Shown here: positions 46,973-54,678 of the stretch, piece by piece | Layout: every line of letters begins with the position of its first letter | Numbering within the stretch: the stretch's first letter is position 1 | Assembly (NCBI RefSeq): GCF_002261425.1 | Contig: NZ_NEVJ01000002.1 | Span: 310,001-374,000, forward strand | DNA length: 64,000 nt | Source of the DNA: Bordetella genomosp. 9 | GTDB taxonomy: Bacteria > Pseudomonadota > Gammaproteobacteria > Burkholderiales > Burkholderiaceae_B | Reading direction: 5' to 3' | Notes under the pieces: generated by a model | Seen by the model: only the letters and a program-made list of their open reading frames with translations | What the model was told of the DNA's origin: nothing | The model's database searches: none | Translations under genes and position numbers: made by a program

Positions 46973-48712
46973 TCAACGCCGGCCCAGCACGCCGCCCAAC
47001 AAACCACCCAGCAGCCCGCCTTGCTGCTGTTGCTGCTGCTGGCCCGCCGTGGAGCCGGTGCTGGTGCTGGTGGTAGTGCCCGCGGTCGCCAGCAGGCCGC
47101 CCGACGGCGCGCCGGACGTGGCGGTGGTGGCACCCGCGCCGGCGCCGGCGGTGACGCCCGCGGCAGGCGCGCCCGTCGCGCCGCCAGCGGTGACGCCGGC
47201 CCCCGCCCCCACGCCGACACCCGCCGCGGGCGCGCCGCCCGCCACGCGCGTGACGCCCTGGATCAGGCCGCCCAGCAGGCCGCCGTTGTTGGTCGCGCCG
47301 TTGGCCGGATCGCCCGTGACGGTACCCACCAGCCCGGTGACCGGCGCCAGCAGGCCGGCATTGCCCGCGCCGCCCGCCGGCGTGCCGGCCACGCTGCCCA
47401 GTACGCCGTTGATCGGCGCCAGCACGCCCCCCGTACCCGGTCCGCCCGCGCCGCTGGTCAAGGCGGCGACACCACCGGTCGCATTGGCCAGCGTATTGCC
47501 GACCGGGTTGGCATTGGCCGGTCCGCCGTGGACCAGGCCGCCCGTGCTCGCGACCGCGCCGCCCACGCCATCGAGCAGCCCGTTGACGCCGTTCAGCGGC
47601 GTATTCTGGCCGCCCGCGTCGACGCGCGCGATGCCGGCACCGACGTTCGTCAGCAGGTTACTGACGGGCGCGCCCACGCCCAGGTTGTCGCCCGTCGCCT
47701 GCGTGATCGAGCTCACCTGCGTCACCACTGGCGACACCATGGGATCGAGCGCGGCGCCGGTGCCGTCCAGCGGCGCGGTCAGCCCCAGATCGGCCAGGTT
47801 GTCCACGCCCGTGCCGGTATTCTTCAAGGCCGGCTGCAGGATGGGCATCGACGGCTTGTCCAGCAGGGATCCCGTCAACGTGCCGGTCAGCGCATTGACG
47901 GGCTGCAGGAGCCCGCCCTGGCCGCCTTGCGAGCTTGTCAGCGCGCGCACGGCGCCGGTGGCGTCAGCCGCCACCGAGGCCAGCGGCGATTGCAGCGTCG
48001 AGTTCGGATTGAGCAGGTCGCCGGTATCGGCCACGGTCGCGCCGAGCCCGCTGACCGCGCCGCCCAGTCCTGTGGTCAGGTTGGCCGGCGACTGCGTGCC
48101 CGCTACCCGCTGGCCCGTCGCGTCCAGGGTGGAGCCCACCTGGTTCAGCAGATTGTCGGTGGGCGCGCCCAGGCCGGTGGCGCCGCCGACCCGCTGCGTC
48201 AATGTGGTGGCATTGGTGACCAGCGGCTGCACGGTGCCGTCCAGGGCTTGGCCCGTATTCGACAGCGCGGAGTCCGTGCCGATCGGCGCGACGTCGTTGA
48301 CGGCCGCGCCCACGCCACCCAGCGTGTTCTGCAGGACGCCCGACGTCGTGGTGGACCCACCGCCCGAGCCGTCGCCCGGCGTGCCGCCACCGGGGTTGCC
48401 GCCAGGATTGCCACCCCCGGGATTGCCGCCGCCAGGATTGCCGCCGGTTCCGCCACCCCCCGTTCCGCCGCCCGGAGTCCCCGGCGCGCCGCCTCCGCCA
48501 CCACCATCGCCACCACCGCCGCCGCCACCGCTCCCCCCGCCACCGCCACCACTCCCTTGCATGCCGCCGTCCGGCATCCCGTTGGAAGCCGTCTGATCGT
48601 TATGGTGATGGCCGCCGCCACAGGCGGATAGCGCGCCCAGCAATGCGATGGCGATCGCGGTGCGGCGCAGGCTTTGTTCGACATGAGAAACGGCAGGAAG
48701 GACGGATCGCAT
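46973..48712 (-). CDS. Gly-rich, collagen-like repeat lipoprotein
   Basis: This 579-residue exported lipoprotein starts at the ATG at 48712, set by AAGGAGAC; upstream in-frame ATGs are not used. The signal ends in GALSAC, so the lipidated Cys is followed by a Gly/His patch (GGGHHHND). A Gly-rich region (about residues 50-130) carries repeated NPGGG and GGG units. A long Gly/Ala/Thr/Val-rich body follows, with loosely repeated units of the kind NLLNQVGSTLDATGQ and NGLLDGVGGAVASTGG. A run of seven Gln and a hydrophobic GGLLGGLLGGVLGRR end complete it. Cys is absent after the lipobox. The 183 bp between it and the TpsB-like gene suggest a shared surface function, but this is inference. Confidence 0.8.
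   Translation of the reverse strand: MRSVLPAVSHVEQSLRRTAIAIALLGALSACGGGHHHNDQTASNGMPDGGMQGSGGGGGGSGGGGGGGDGGGGGGAPGTPGGGTGGGGTGGNPGGGNPGGGNPGGNPGGGTPGDGSGGGSTTTSGVLQNTLGGVGAAVNDVAPIGTDSALSNTGQALDGTVQPLVTNATTLTQRVGGATGLGAPTDNLLNQVGSTLDATGQRVAGTQSPANLTTGLGGAVSGLGATVADTGDLLNPNSTLQSPLASVAADATGAVRALTSSQGGQGGLLQPVNALTGTLTGSLLDKPSMPILQPALKNTGTGVDNLADLGLTAPLDGTGAALDPMVSPVVTQVSSITQATGDNLGVGAPVSNLLTNVGAGIARVDAGGQNTPLNGVNGLLDGVGGAVASTGGLVHGGPANANPVGNTLANATGGVAALTSGAGGPGTGGVLAPINGVLGSVAGTPAGGAGNAGLLAPVTGLVGTVTGDPANGATNNGGLLGGLIQGVTRVAGGAPAAGVGVGAGAGVTAGGATGAPAAGVTAGAGAGATTATSGAPSGGLLATAGTTTSTSTGSTAGQQQQQQQGGLLGGLLGGVLGRR
48361..48570. repeat. Low-complexity (PGGGN)-coding repeat tract
   Basis: On the plus strand the tract is made of irregular units such as CCGCCAGGATTGCCGCC. 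It encodes the Gly-rich segment with repeated NPGGG in the lipoprotein at 46973. The units vary in length by multiples of three, so the reading frame is kept. Such tracts can change length by slippage. Confidence 0.7.
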
Positions 48713-48895
48713 GGAGGTCTCCTTATGCGGATTCATGGCAGCCCCCACGGGGCCGATGCAAAGCGCCACGCGAAATCCATGCCAGGTCGAAAGTGCCTGT
48801 TTTCCCCAGGGAAACCGGCGTGAAGGACGCAGCGGGCGTTACGACGTTACGTGGGCCGTTACGTGACGCGGGTAACGTCCGTCACTCCGCGCGGC

Positions 48896-50695
48896 TCAGA
48901 TCGCGTTGTAGTAGAACGAGTAGTTGGCGTTGAACCGCCATCCCCGGCCGTCGCCTTCGGAGCTTGCGGACGCGATGGGCTTGGCCACGTTGAAGTCGAA
49001 CAGGTAATAGCGATCGTCCGTCACCCGCATGCCGATGGCCACCGATGAGAGATGCTGCGTGTTGTAGGGCTTGAGCTCGGCGGCGTTGTACCAGGTGCGC
49101 GCATAGTCGATCAGCAGGTAAGGCTGCAATGCCGACACCATCGGTATGCCCAGGTTGAAGCGCCGGTTCACTTCCGCCGACGCGCCCACGCCTTTGTCGC
49201 CGCTCTGCTCCCCCTGCGGGTAGCCCATCCCGAAACGCCAGCTACCGAAGGAAATCTGTTCCGACGTGGGCAGTACGTCATCGCTGTATTGCCCTGCCGC
49301 CGCCAGCGTCAGGCCGAACTGCGCGGGCAGCACGAAGCTCTGCTTGGCATTCAGGTTCCACCGCGTGAAGTCCAGGTCGACGTTGGGCACGGCCGAATAG
49401 CCGTAGTTGGAATCGATATACTTATCCGCGCCCAGGGTGTCGAACCCCTGGGATACGCTCAGGCTCAGGTCGGTGCTGCGCGCCGCCGCCACGGTGATGT
49501 AGCGCAGCTCCGCCGTCGCGGCGCGCACGCGCGTATCCTGCCGCAGCCACAGGTCCGAATCGCGCAGGTCGTAGCGATCCTGCGCATTGACGGCGTAGAC
49601 GCCCAGCGTTCCCGTCAGCGATTGGCGGTTGTCGAGCAGGAAGGGATAACTGAGCCCGATGCCGACGCGGTCGGTCTGTACGGTGCGGTCGAAACCCAGT
49701 TGTTCGACCGCGTCGTCTTCCGGCCTGGCCTTGTAGTGGAAACCATCGATCTTCAGGCCCAGGCCATCGTGGCCGATGGGGATGGTGATGTCGCCGGCGA
49801 TGTAGCGGACGTCATCGGTCCCGAGCGGAATGCTGCCCGTCAGTCGCGTCTGCTCGCCCAGGGGCGTCAGGCTGTTGCCGCTGGCGGAAAGCAGGGGCTG
49901 CATGCCGGTGCCGAGATCGACCACGCCGCCGTTGGCGCCGAACGCCTGGTGGCGGACATCCAGCACCAGTTCGGTGGCGCCATCCGCCCGCCGCGGCAAT
50001 TCCAGCGCCGGCTTGAACGTCACGCCCGGCACCATGCGCATCAGGTTGAGCACGCGTTCCAGCGTGGCCGCCGTCAGGGGCTTTTCGCGCAGCAGGGGCT
50101 GCGCCAGCGCGTCGAGCCGCGCCTTCGCGCTGCCGGCGTCGCCTTCCAGGCGCACGTTGGAGATATAGCCTTCGACGACGGTGACGACCACCTTGCCCTG
50201 CGCGAAGCTCTGGTTCTGCACCACCGCGAAGGACAGCGGGTAGCCCCGTTCGCGATAGAGCGCGGTGATACGGTCGGTCTGCTGCACCAGCTCGCCGACG
50301 GAGATTTCCTTGTTGGCCAGGGGCGTCAGCAGGGCGGACACTTCCGCGAACGGGATGGCGTGCACCCCGGCGACATCGAAATGGCGCGGCACGATGCGCT
50401 GGGCCAGGCGGGCCTCGACGGCGGACTGCTCCGGCGTGCGGCCTTCCAGCCGTGGGGGCGGCGCCTGGGTGCGCGGTTTTTCCAGCGGCGGCAGCGCGTC
50501 CACGGGGTTGCCGCGCAAAGGGCCATCCGCATGAGCCGTGGCGCAGACGCCGAAGGCCAGCATGCCGGCATGCATCGCGTGGAAGACGATGCCCCGCGTG
50601 GGGACTGTGGTGCAAAGGGAAAGGATCCGTGGTCTGGCCATGATCGGGGCTGTGCTTGGATGTTTCCGCAAAAGCATGACCAGCCGAAGTCCCAT
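48896..50695 (-). CDS. ShlB/FhaC/HecB-family two-partner secretion outer-membrane protein (TpsB)
   Basis: This Omp85-superfamily transporter exports a TpsA partner across the outer membrane. The 599-residue frame starts at 50695; the ATG at 50641 is equally possible and neither has a clear ribosome-binding site. A signal-like hydrophobic segment ends near CATAHAD. Two POTRA domains follow (about residues 90-250; for example RGYPLSFAVVQNQSF and VVVTVVEGYISNVRLEG). A 16-strand barrel fills the rest and ends in NANYSFYYNAI. The conserved L6 motif VRGY/F, whose Arg is essential in FhaC, reads GMGY here (Met near residue 490). No TpsA gene is in the window. The nearest gene is a Gly-rich lipoprotein. 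Confidence 0.88.
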   Translation of the reverse strand: MGLRLVMLLRKHPSTAPIMARPRILSLCTTVPTRGIVFHAMHAGMLAFGVCATAHADGPLRGNPVDALPPLEKPRTQAPPPRLEGRTPEQSAVEARLAQRIVPRHFDVAGVHAIPFAEVSALLTPLANKEISVGELVQQTDRITALYRERGYPLSFAVVQNQSFAQGKVVVTVVEGYISNVRLEGDAGSAKARLDALAQPLLREKPLTAATLERVLNLMRMVPGVTFKPALELPRRADGATELVLDVRHQAFGANGGVVDLGTGMQPLLSASGNSLTPLGEQTRLTGSIPLGTDDVRYIAGDITIPIGHDGLGLKIDGFHYKARPEDDAVEQLGFDRTVQTDRVGIGLSYPFLLDNRQSLTGTLGVYAVNAQDRYDLRDSDLWLRQDTRVRAATAELRYITVAAARSTDLSLSVSQGFDTLGADKYIDSNYGYSAVPNVDLDFTRWNLNAKQSFVLPAQFGLTLAAAGQYSDDVLPTSEQISFGSWRFGMGYPQGEQSGDKGVGASAEVNRRFNLGIPMVSALQPYLLIDYARTWYNAAELKPYNTQHLSSVAIGMRVTDDRYYLFDFNVAKPIASASSEGDGRGWRFNANYSFYYNAI

Positions 50696-51019
50696 TTACT
50701 GCTTGCCGAATGTTTTAGGTATCTACCACTTGCTTCCATGGAAGAGCTGAAACACGCGGTTTTGCGCGGATCCGACGCCTGCGCGCGACGTGCGTGCACC
50801 GTACTTACACATTTGTAAAATCAAAATTCTTTTATGGATCATATGGATGAATCCTCAACCATAGGGATTTGATTCAACTCCATCCCTATGACCTAGGACT
50901 TTCCCGGATGCCATCCGCCAGGCCTTGGTAAAGACTGATCCGGTCTGCCATTCCTTTGGCCTTACGAGATAGCAAACCCGCCGGGGCGTCCGTGCCCCGA
51001 GGTACACAGGCGAACCGCC
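50696..51019. promoter_or_regulatory. 324-bp divergent intergenic region with two inverted repeats
   Basis: No gene is seen. The part from about 50800 to 50890 is AT-rich compared with its surroundings. It holds TTACA-CATT-TGTAA (50805-50818) and CATAGGGAT (50860-50868) facing ATCCCTATG (50882-50890) with 13 bp between them. Both are typical sizes for dimeric repressor or activator sites. The region lies between the TpsB-like gene and the sigma-54 activator gene and so could control either. Confidence 0.5.
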
Positions 51020-52048
51020 ATGGACAACCTCTCCCATCCGCAGCACGCCGCAGCCGGTCGCGTTCCGCACGGGCGCCAACTGGTCGCGGTTTCCGCCGCG
51101 ATGCGCAGCCTGCTCGACGATGCCCGCGCCTACGCCGATGCGCGCGCCAGTGTGCTGATCCTGGGAGAGACCGGCGTAGGCAAGGAATGCATCGCACGCC
51201 TGCTGCACGACAGCGCGCCCTGGGCCCACGGGCCGTTCGTCGCGGTGAATTGCGGCGCCATCCCCGAAGGCTTGTTCGAGGCGCATTTCTTCGGCCACGC
51301 GAAAGGCGCCTTCACGGGCGCGTTGGGCGCCCACAAGGGCTATTTCGAGCAGGCCGACGGCGGCACGCTCTTCCTGGACGAGATCGCCGATATGCCGCTC
51401 TACCAGCAGGTGAAGCTGCTGCGGGTGCTGGAGCACAACGTGGTGACGCGGTTGGGCGCCACGGTGGACACGCCGGTCGATTTCCGGCTGGTGGCGGCGA
51501 CCAACCAGGATTTGCGCGCAAGGGTGGCGCAGGGCGCCTTCCGCGCCGACCTGTATTATCGGCTGGCCGTCATCGAGCTGCAGGTGCCCAGCCTGGAAGA
51601 GCGCGGGCCGGAAGAAAAACTGGCGATTTTCAGGGCCTTCATCGACCGGGAGCTGCCGGGGCAGGGAGCGCTGCTGCCGGACTGGCTGCAGGATCGCGTG
51701 GCCCATGCGCGCTACCCCGGCAACGTGCGCGAACTGTGCAACCTGGCGGAACGCGTCGCCATCATGCGCCGGCGTGCGGGGTGCTGGGACCCGGCGCAGA
51801 TCGAGAAAGTGCTGGCCCACGGCATCTGCCTGCCTGGGGATGCACGCGCCTTGCCACCCGCGTCCTGGCTGACGCCGGCGCAACGGGCCGAGCGTGAACG
51901 GGTCCTGGCCGCGCTGCGGGCCCACGGCTGGCGCCGGCAGGTCACGGCGGCGGCCCTGGGCATCAGCCGCAAGGCGCTATGGGAGAAGATGCGCAAGTTC
52001 GAATTGAGCGAAGCCGCCGAGCTCGCCGCCGCGGCGGAGCGCGGCTGA
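51020..52048 (+). CDS. Sigma-54-dependent transcriptional activator without N-terminal sensor domain
   Basis: This 342-residue bacterial enhancer-binding protein has only the AAA+ and Fis-type parts. Walker A is GETGVGKE, the sigma-54-contacting loop is KGAFTGA (intact), Walker B is [11 protein letters not shown], and the sensor and arginine-finger region is [10 protein letters not shown]. The C-terminal helix-turn-helix ends in [20 protein letters not shown]. The lack of a receiver, GAF or PAS domain places it near HrpS/PspF-type activators, which act with a separate regulatory protein. No sigma-54 promoter was recognised nearby. It precedes a DUF1178 gene by 153 bp. Confidence 0.92.
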   Translation: MDNLSHPQHAAAGRVPHGRQLVAVSAAMRSLLDDARAYADARASVLILGETGVGKECIARLLHDSAPWAHGPFVAVNCGAIPEGLFEAHFFGHAKGAFTGALGAHKGYFEQADGGTLFLDEIADMPLYQQVKLLRVLEHNVVTRLGATVDTPVDFRLVAATNQDLRARVAQGAFRADLYYRLAVIELQVPSLEERGPEEKLAIFRAFIDRELPGQGALLPDWLQDRVAHARYPGNVRELCNLAERVAIMRRRAGCWDPAQIEKVLAHGICLPGDARALPPASWLTPAQRAERERVLAALRAHGWRRQVTAAALGISRKALWEKMRKFELSEAAELAAAAERG

Positions 52049-52201
52049 CCACTGGCCGGGCGGCAGCCGTTGCGCTGGCGCGACAACGGTCCCGGCCCCG
52101 GGGCCTTCCACGGTGCGCTACGCCGCATTGGCGTACTATTTGGCGGTTTGCCCAGCCGGGATGCATCTTGCAATGCCGCGCCGCGCCGCCATATCCCTCC
52201 T

Positions 52202-52675
52202 ATGAAAGTATTCGACCTTCAGTGCGACGAGCAGGGCCATCTATTCGAAGGCTGGTTTGCGTCGCATGAGAACTACGACGAGCAACAGGCGCGCGGCCTG
52301 TTGTCGTGTCCGATGTGCGGCGCGAACAAGGTGTCCAAGCGCCTGTCCGCGCCGCGGCTCAACGTGTCCCATCTGAAAGCGCCCCAGGGCGCTCCGCAGC
52401 AGCCTGCCGCGCAGGCTTCGCCCGCCCCCGCCGGCGTTCCGGCGGACATGGCGCGCCTGCAGGCCGCGATACTGCAACAGGTGCGGGACATGGTCCGCAA
52501 GGCCGAAAACGTCGGTCCCCGTTTCGCCGAAGAGGCGCGCCGCATCCATGAAGGCGAGGCCGACGAAAGACCGATACGCGGCACCTCCACGCCGGAAGAG
52601 CGCCAGGCCCTGGCCGAAGAGGGCATCGATTTCCTGGCGCTGCCGGACATCTTCGACGACGACCGCCTGCAGTGA
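52202..52675 (+). CDS. DUF1178 family protein
   Basis: This 157-residue protein of unknown function is widespread in proteobacteria. It begins with MKVFDLQCDEQGHLFEGWF, and a CPMC pair near residue 36 suggests a small zinc site. The middle is a flexible Pro/Gln/Ala stretch. The C-terminal half has the family pattern VGPRFAEEARRIHEGEADER and IDFLALPD. The start at 52202 is chosen because the family begins exactly there. The gene is tail-to-tail with the next one, 3 bp apart. Confidence 0.92.
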   Translation: MKVFDLQCDEQGHLFEGWFASHENYDEQQARGLLSCPMCGANKVSKRLSAPRLNVSHLKAPQGAPQQPAAQASPAPAGVPADMARLQAAILQQVRDMVRKAENVGPRFAEEARRIHEGEADERPIRGTSTPEERQALAEEGIDFLALPDIFDDDRLQ

Positions 52676-52678
52676 AGA

Positions 52679-53704
52679 TCAACCGCGCGGCGTGGGCACC
52701 GGGCCCGCCGCTCCGCGCGGTGCGAGGTTGCCGGCGCCCATCGAGCGGCGCTGCTCGCCGGTCCCCGGGACCTTGCCGGACGTGGACCACTTGGGCGCCT
52801 GCGGCGCCTGGCTGCCCGGCGCGGCATCGCGTGACCGCCGTCCCCAGCCGGTGATGGATCCGTTCTGGTTGTACGCGGCGTAGATCAGATCGTAGTCGTA
52901 GCCGAACAGGTCGCAGAACATCGCGCGCGACATCTTGCCCCTGGTCACGCCTATCAGCTTTCCGGCAAGCGCGTGGTCCTCCACGTTCAAGCCGGTTTGC
53001 CGGTCCACGGGTGGCAGCCCGGCGTTCGCGCGATCCAGCGGCGTCATGATGTTGCCGGCGACCAGGGCGCGTCCCACCGGGGTCAGCCTGCCGCCGGGTT
53101 GGACCAGGGCGCGCACGACCCGCAGCGCCACGCCATGACGTTCGGCGCAGCCGTTGATGCTGCAGCCGCCGGCTTGCAATCGTTCGCTGATGTCCAGGAC
53201 GATCTCGCGCGTGATATCGCTCCTGCGTGTTCGGCTCGGCACCTTGGCCTTGCCGGCCGGTTGGGGCGTGGAGACAGGCTGGTGTCGCGCGCGTTGCGGT
53301 CCCGGGGCCGGCGTGGCCAGCGGCAGGTCGCAAGGCGGCAGGGCCCAAGGGTCACCCTGGCGCGCGACGTCGTCCGCGATCTTCAGCATGGATGGGCTGA
53401 GCGCCCCGAACAGGTCGTCGATTCCATCGAAGGGGAGCGTGAGCGGAGAGCCCGGCGCGCTCGCGCAAGGCGCCGACGGCGGACGCGGCGGCACGGCGCG
53501 TTTGGCGGGGGCGGCGTCACAGCGCCGGATCGTGGCGGGCGTGGAGGACCAGACGGGCGGCAGTCGATCCCAGCCGCTGGCCGCCGCATGGCGCGCGCGT
53601 GCGCGTGGCTGCGACGCGGCATCGACACCGGCACGGAACGGGGCGCTGGCGGCCTGAAACTGAGATTGAAGCTGGGGCTGATAGCCCACGTTGACGGGAT
53701 ACAT
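52679..53704 (-). CDS. Hypothetical protein with HTH-like C-terminal half
   Basis: I do not recognise this 341-residue protein. The ATG at 53704 is chosen because GAGGT precedes it; the frame continues to 53911 but without a start signal and through the terminator region. The first 130 residues are rich in Ala, Ser, Gln, Arg and Pro and look disordered. From about residue 160 there is an ordered helical part. One segment (SDITREIVLDISERLQAGG, then CSINGCAERHGVALRVVRAL) resembles a helix-turn-helix. A later part (MSRAMFCDLFGYDYDLIYAAY) is amphipathic. There is no signal peptide or membrane helix. It could be a secreted effector or a DNA-binding protein; neither can be supported firmly. Confidence 0.6.
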   Translation of the reverse strand: MYPVNVGYQPQLQSQFQAASAPFRAGVDAASQPRARARHAAASGWDRLPPVWSSTPATIRRCDAAPAKRAVPPRPPSAPCASAPGSPLTLPFDGIDDLFGALSPSMLKIADDVARQGDPWALPPCDLPLATPAPGPQRARHQPVSTPQPAGKAKVPSRTRRSDITREIVLDISERLQAGGCSINGCAERHGVALRVVRALVQPGGRLTPVGRALVAGNIMTPLDRANAGLPPVDRQTGLNVEDHALAGKLIGVTRGKMSRAMFCDLFGYDYDLIYAAYNQNGSITGWGRRSRDAAPGSQAPQAPKWSTSGKVPGTGEQRRSMGAGNLAPRGAAGPVPTPRG

Positions 53705-53828
53705 CGGGGCGACCTCGTGCCAAGTACGGACCCGACTGGGTCGTCGGCGCGGGCTGGCGGTTCCTGCCGCGCAAGTCGCGGCCAGAACGAAAAACAGCCC
53801 CCACGTCGCGCCAATAAACCGGCTTGCT

Positions 53829-53849
53829 GCCCCCGAAGGGGGCTTTTTT
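53829..53849 (+). terminator. Plus-strand hairpin with T-tract between two leftward genes
   Basis: GCCCCC (53829-53834) pairs with GGGGGC (53838-53843) around GAA, followed by six T (53844-53849). As a terminator it faces right, yet both neighbouring genes read left, so it would stop antisense transcription. Confidence 0.6.
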
Positions 53850-53870
53850 GCCTTGGGGCGGCCCGGCGGC

Positions 53871-53895
53871 AAAAAAAAGCCCTCCGAAGAGGGCT
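53871..53895 (-). terminator. Rho-independent terminator after efp
   Basis: On the minus strand AGCCCTC pairs with GAGGGCT around a TTCG tetraloop (plus-strand arms 53878-53884 and 53889-53895), followed by seven or eight T (plus-strand A run from 53871). It begins 22 bp past the efp stop, the expected place. Confidence 0.9.
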
Positions 53896-53917
53896 TTTCT
53901 CGACTGCGCAAAGAACC

Positions 53918-54478
53918 TTAGCCGTTCACGCGGCTGCGGTATTCGCCGGTCCGCGTGTCGATTTCGATCTTGTCGCCGATTTCGCAGAACAACGGCACGT
54001 TGATGTCGAAGCCGGTGTTGATCTTGGCGGGCTTGAGCACCTTGCCTGACGTATCGCCACGCACGGCGGGTTCGGTGTAGGTGATCTCGCGCACGACGTT
54101 GGTCGGCAGTTCCACCGAGATGGCGCGACCGTCGTAGAACACGACTTCGACCGGCATGCCTTCTTCCAGGTAGTTGAGCGCGTCGCCCATGCTTTCGGCT
54201 TCGATCTCGTACTGGTTGTATTCCTCGTCCATGAACACGTACATCGGATCGCCGAAGTACGAGTAAGTGCATTCCTTGCGGTCCAGCACGACGACGTCGA
54301 ATTTTTCATCGGCCTTGTAGACCGATTCGCTGCCAGCGGCGGTCAGCAGGTTCTTGAACTTGAGCTTGACCACGGCCGCGTTACGGCCCGACTTGTTGTA
54401 TTCGGCCTTCTGGACCACGAGCGGATCCTTGCCGACCATGATCACGTTGCCGACTCGCAATTCCTGAGCGGTTTTCAT
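53918..54478 (-). CDS. efp: Translation elongation factor P, arginine (EarP) type
   Basis: EF-P frees ribosomes stalled on polyproline. The 186-residue protein has the three-domain KOW/OB/OB plan and the normal length. The modified tip reads KSGRNAAVV with Arg at position 32, not the Lys34 of the EpmA/lysine type. Arg32 is the residue that EarP rhamnosylates, and earP is present at 57871. Domain hallmarks include [19 protein letters not shown] and the C-terminal [10 protein letters not shown]. It is followed by a strong terminator and preceded by a 15-bp perfect inverted repeat. Confidence 0.97.
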   Translation of the reverse strand: MKTAQELRVGNVIMVGKDPLVVQKAEYNKSGRNAAVVKLKFKNLLTAAGSESVYKADEKFDVVVLDRKECTYSYFGDPMYVFMDEEYNQYEIEAESMGDALNYLEEGMPVEVVFYDGRAISVELPTNVVREITYTEPAVRGDTSGKVLKPAKINTGFDINVPLFCEIGDKIEIDTRTGEYRSRVNG

Positions 54479-54624
54479 CGATTAAAAACTCCGGGAGATT
54501 CCTGGTTCTGCCCGGTCCGCCACGGTGCCGCGGGTTTCGGGTTCACGCCGCGTGCTGCGGAACGGGAACCGGAAGATCGGCGGGCCAAACGGATAGGGCG
54601 TGCCATACGGATAGGCTGGGGCAG

Positions 54625-54670
54625 GGCTGGCCTGCAAAACCAACTATTCTAGCATTTTTGCAGGCCAGCC
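54625..54670. repeat. 15-bp perfect inverted repeat upstream of efp
   Basis: GGCTGGCCTGCAAAA (54625-54639) faces TTTTGCAGGCCAGCC (54656-54670), with a 16-base loop. It lies between the ureohydrolase stop (54679) and the efp start (54478). On the minus strand the loop contains TAGAAT, a five-of-six match to a -10 box. It is not followed by a T-tract in either direction. Confidence 0.85.
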
Positions 54671-54678
54671 TGTATTCC

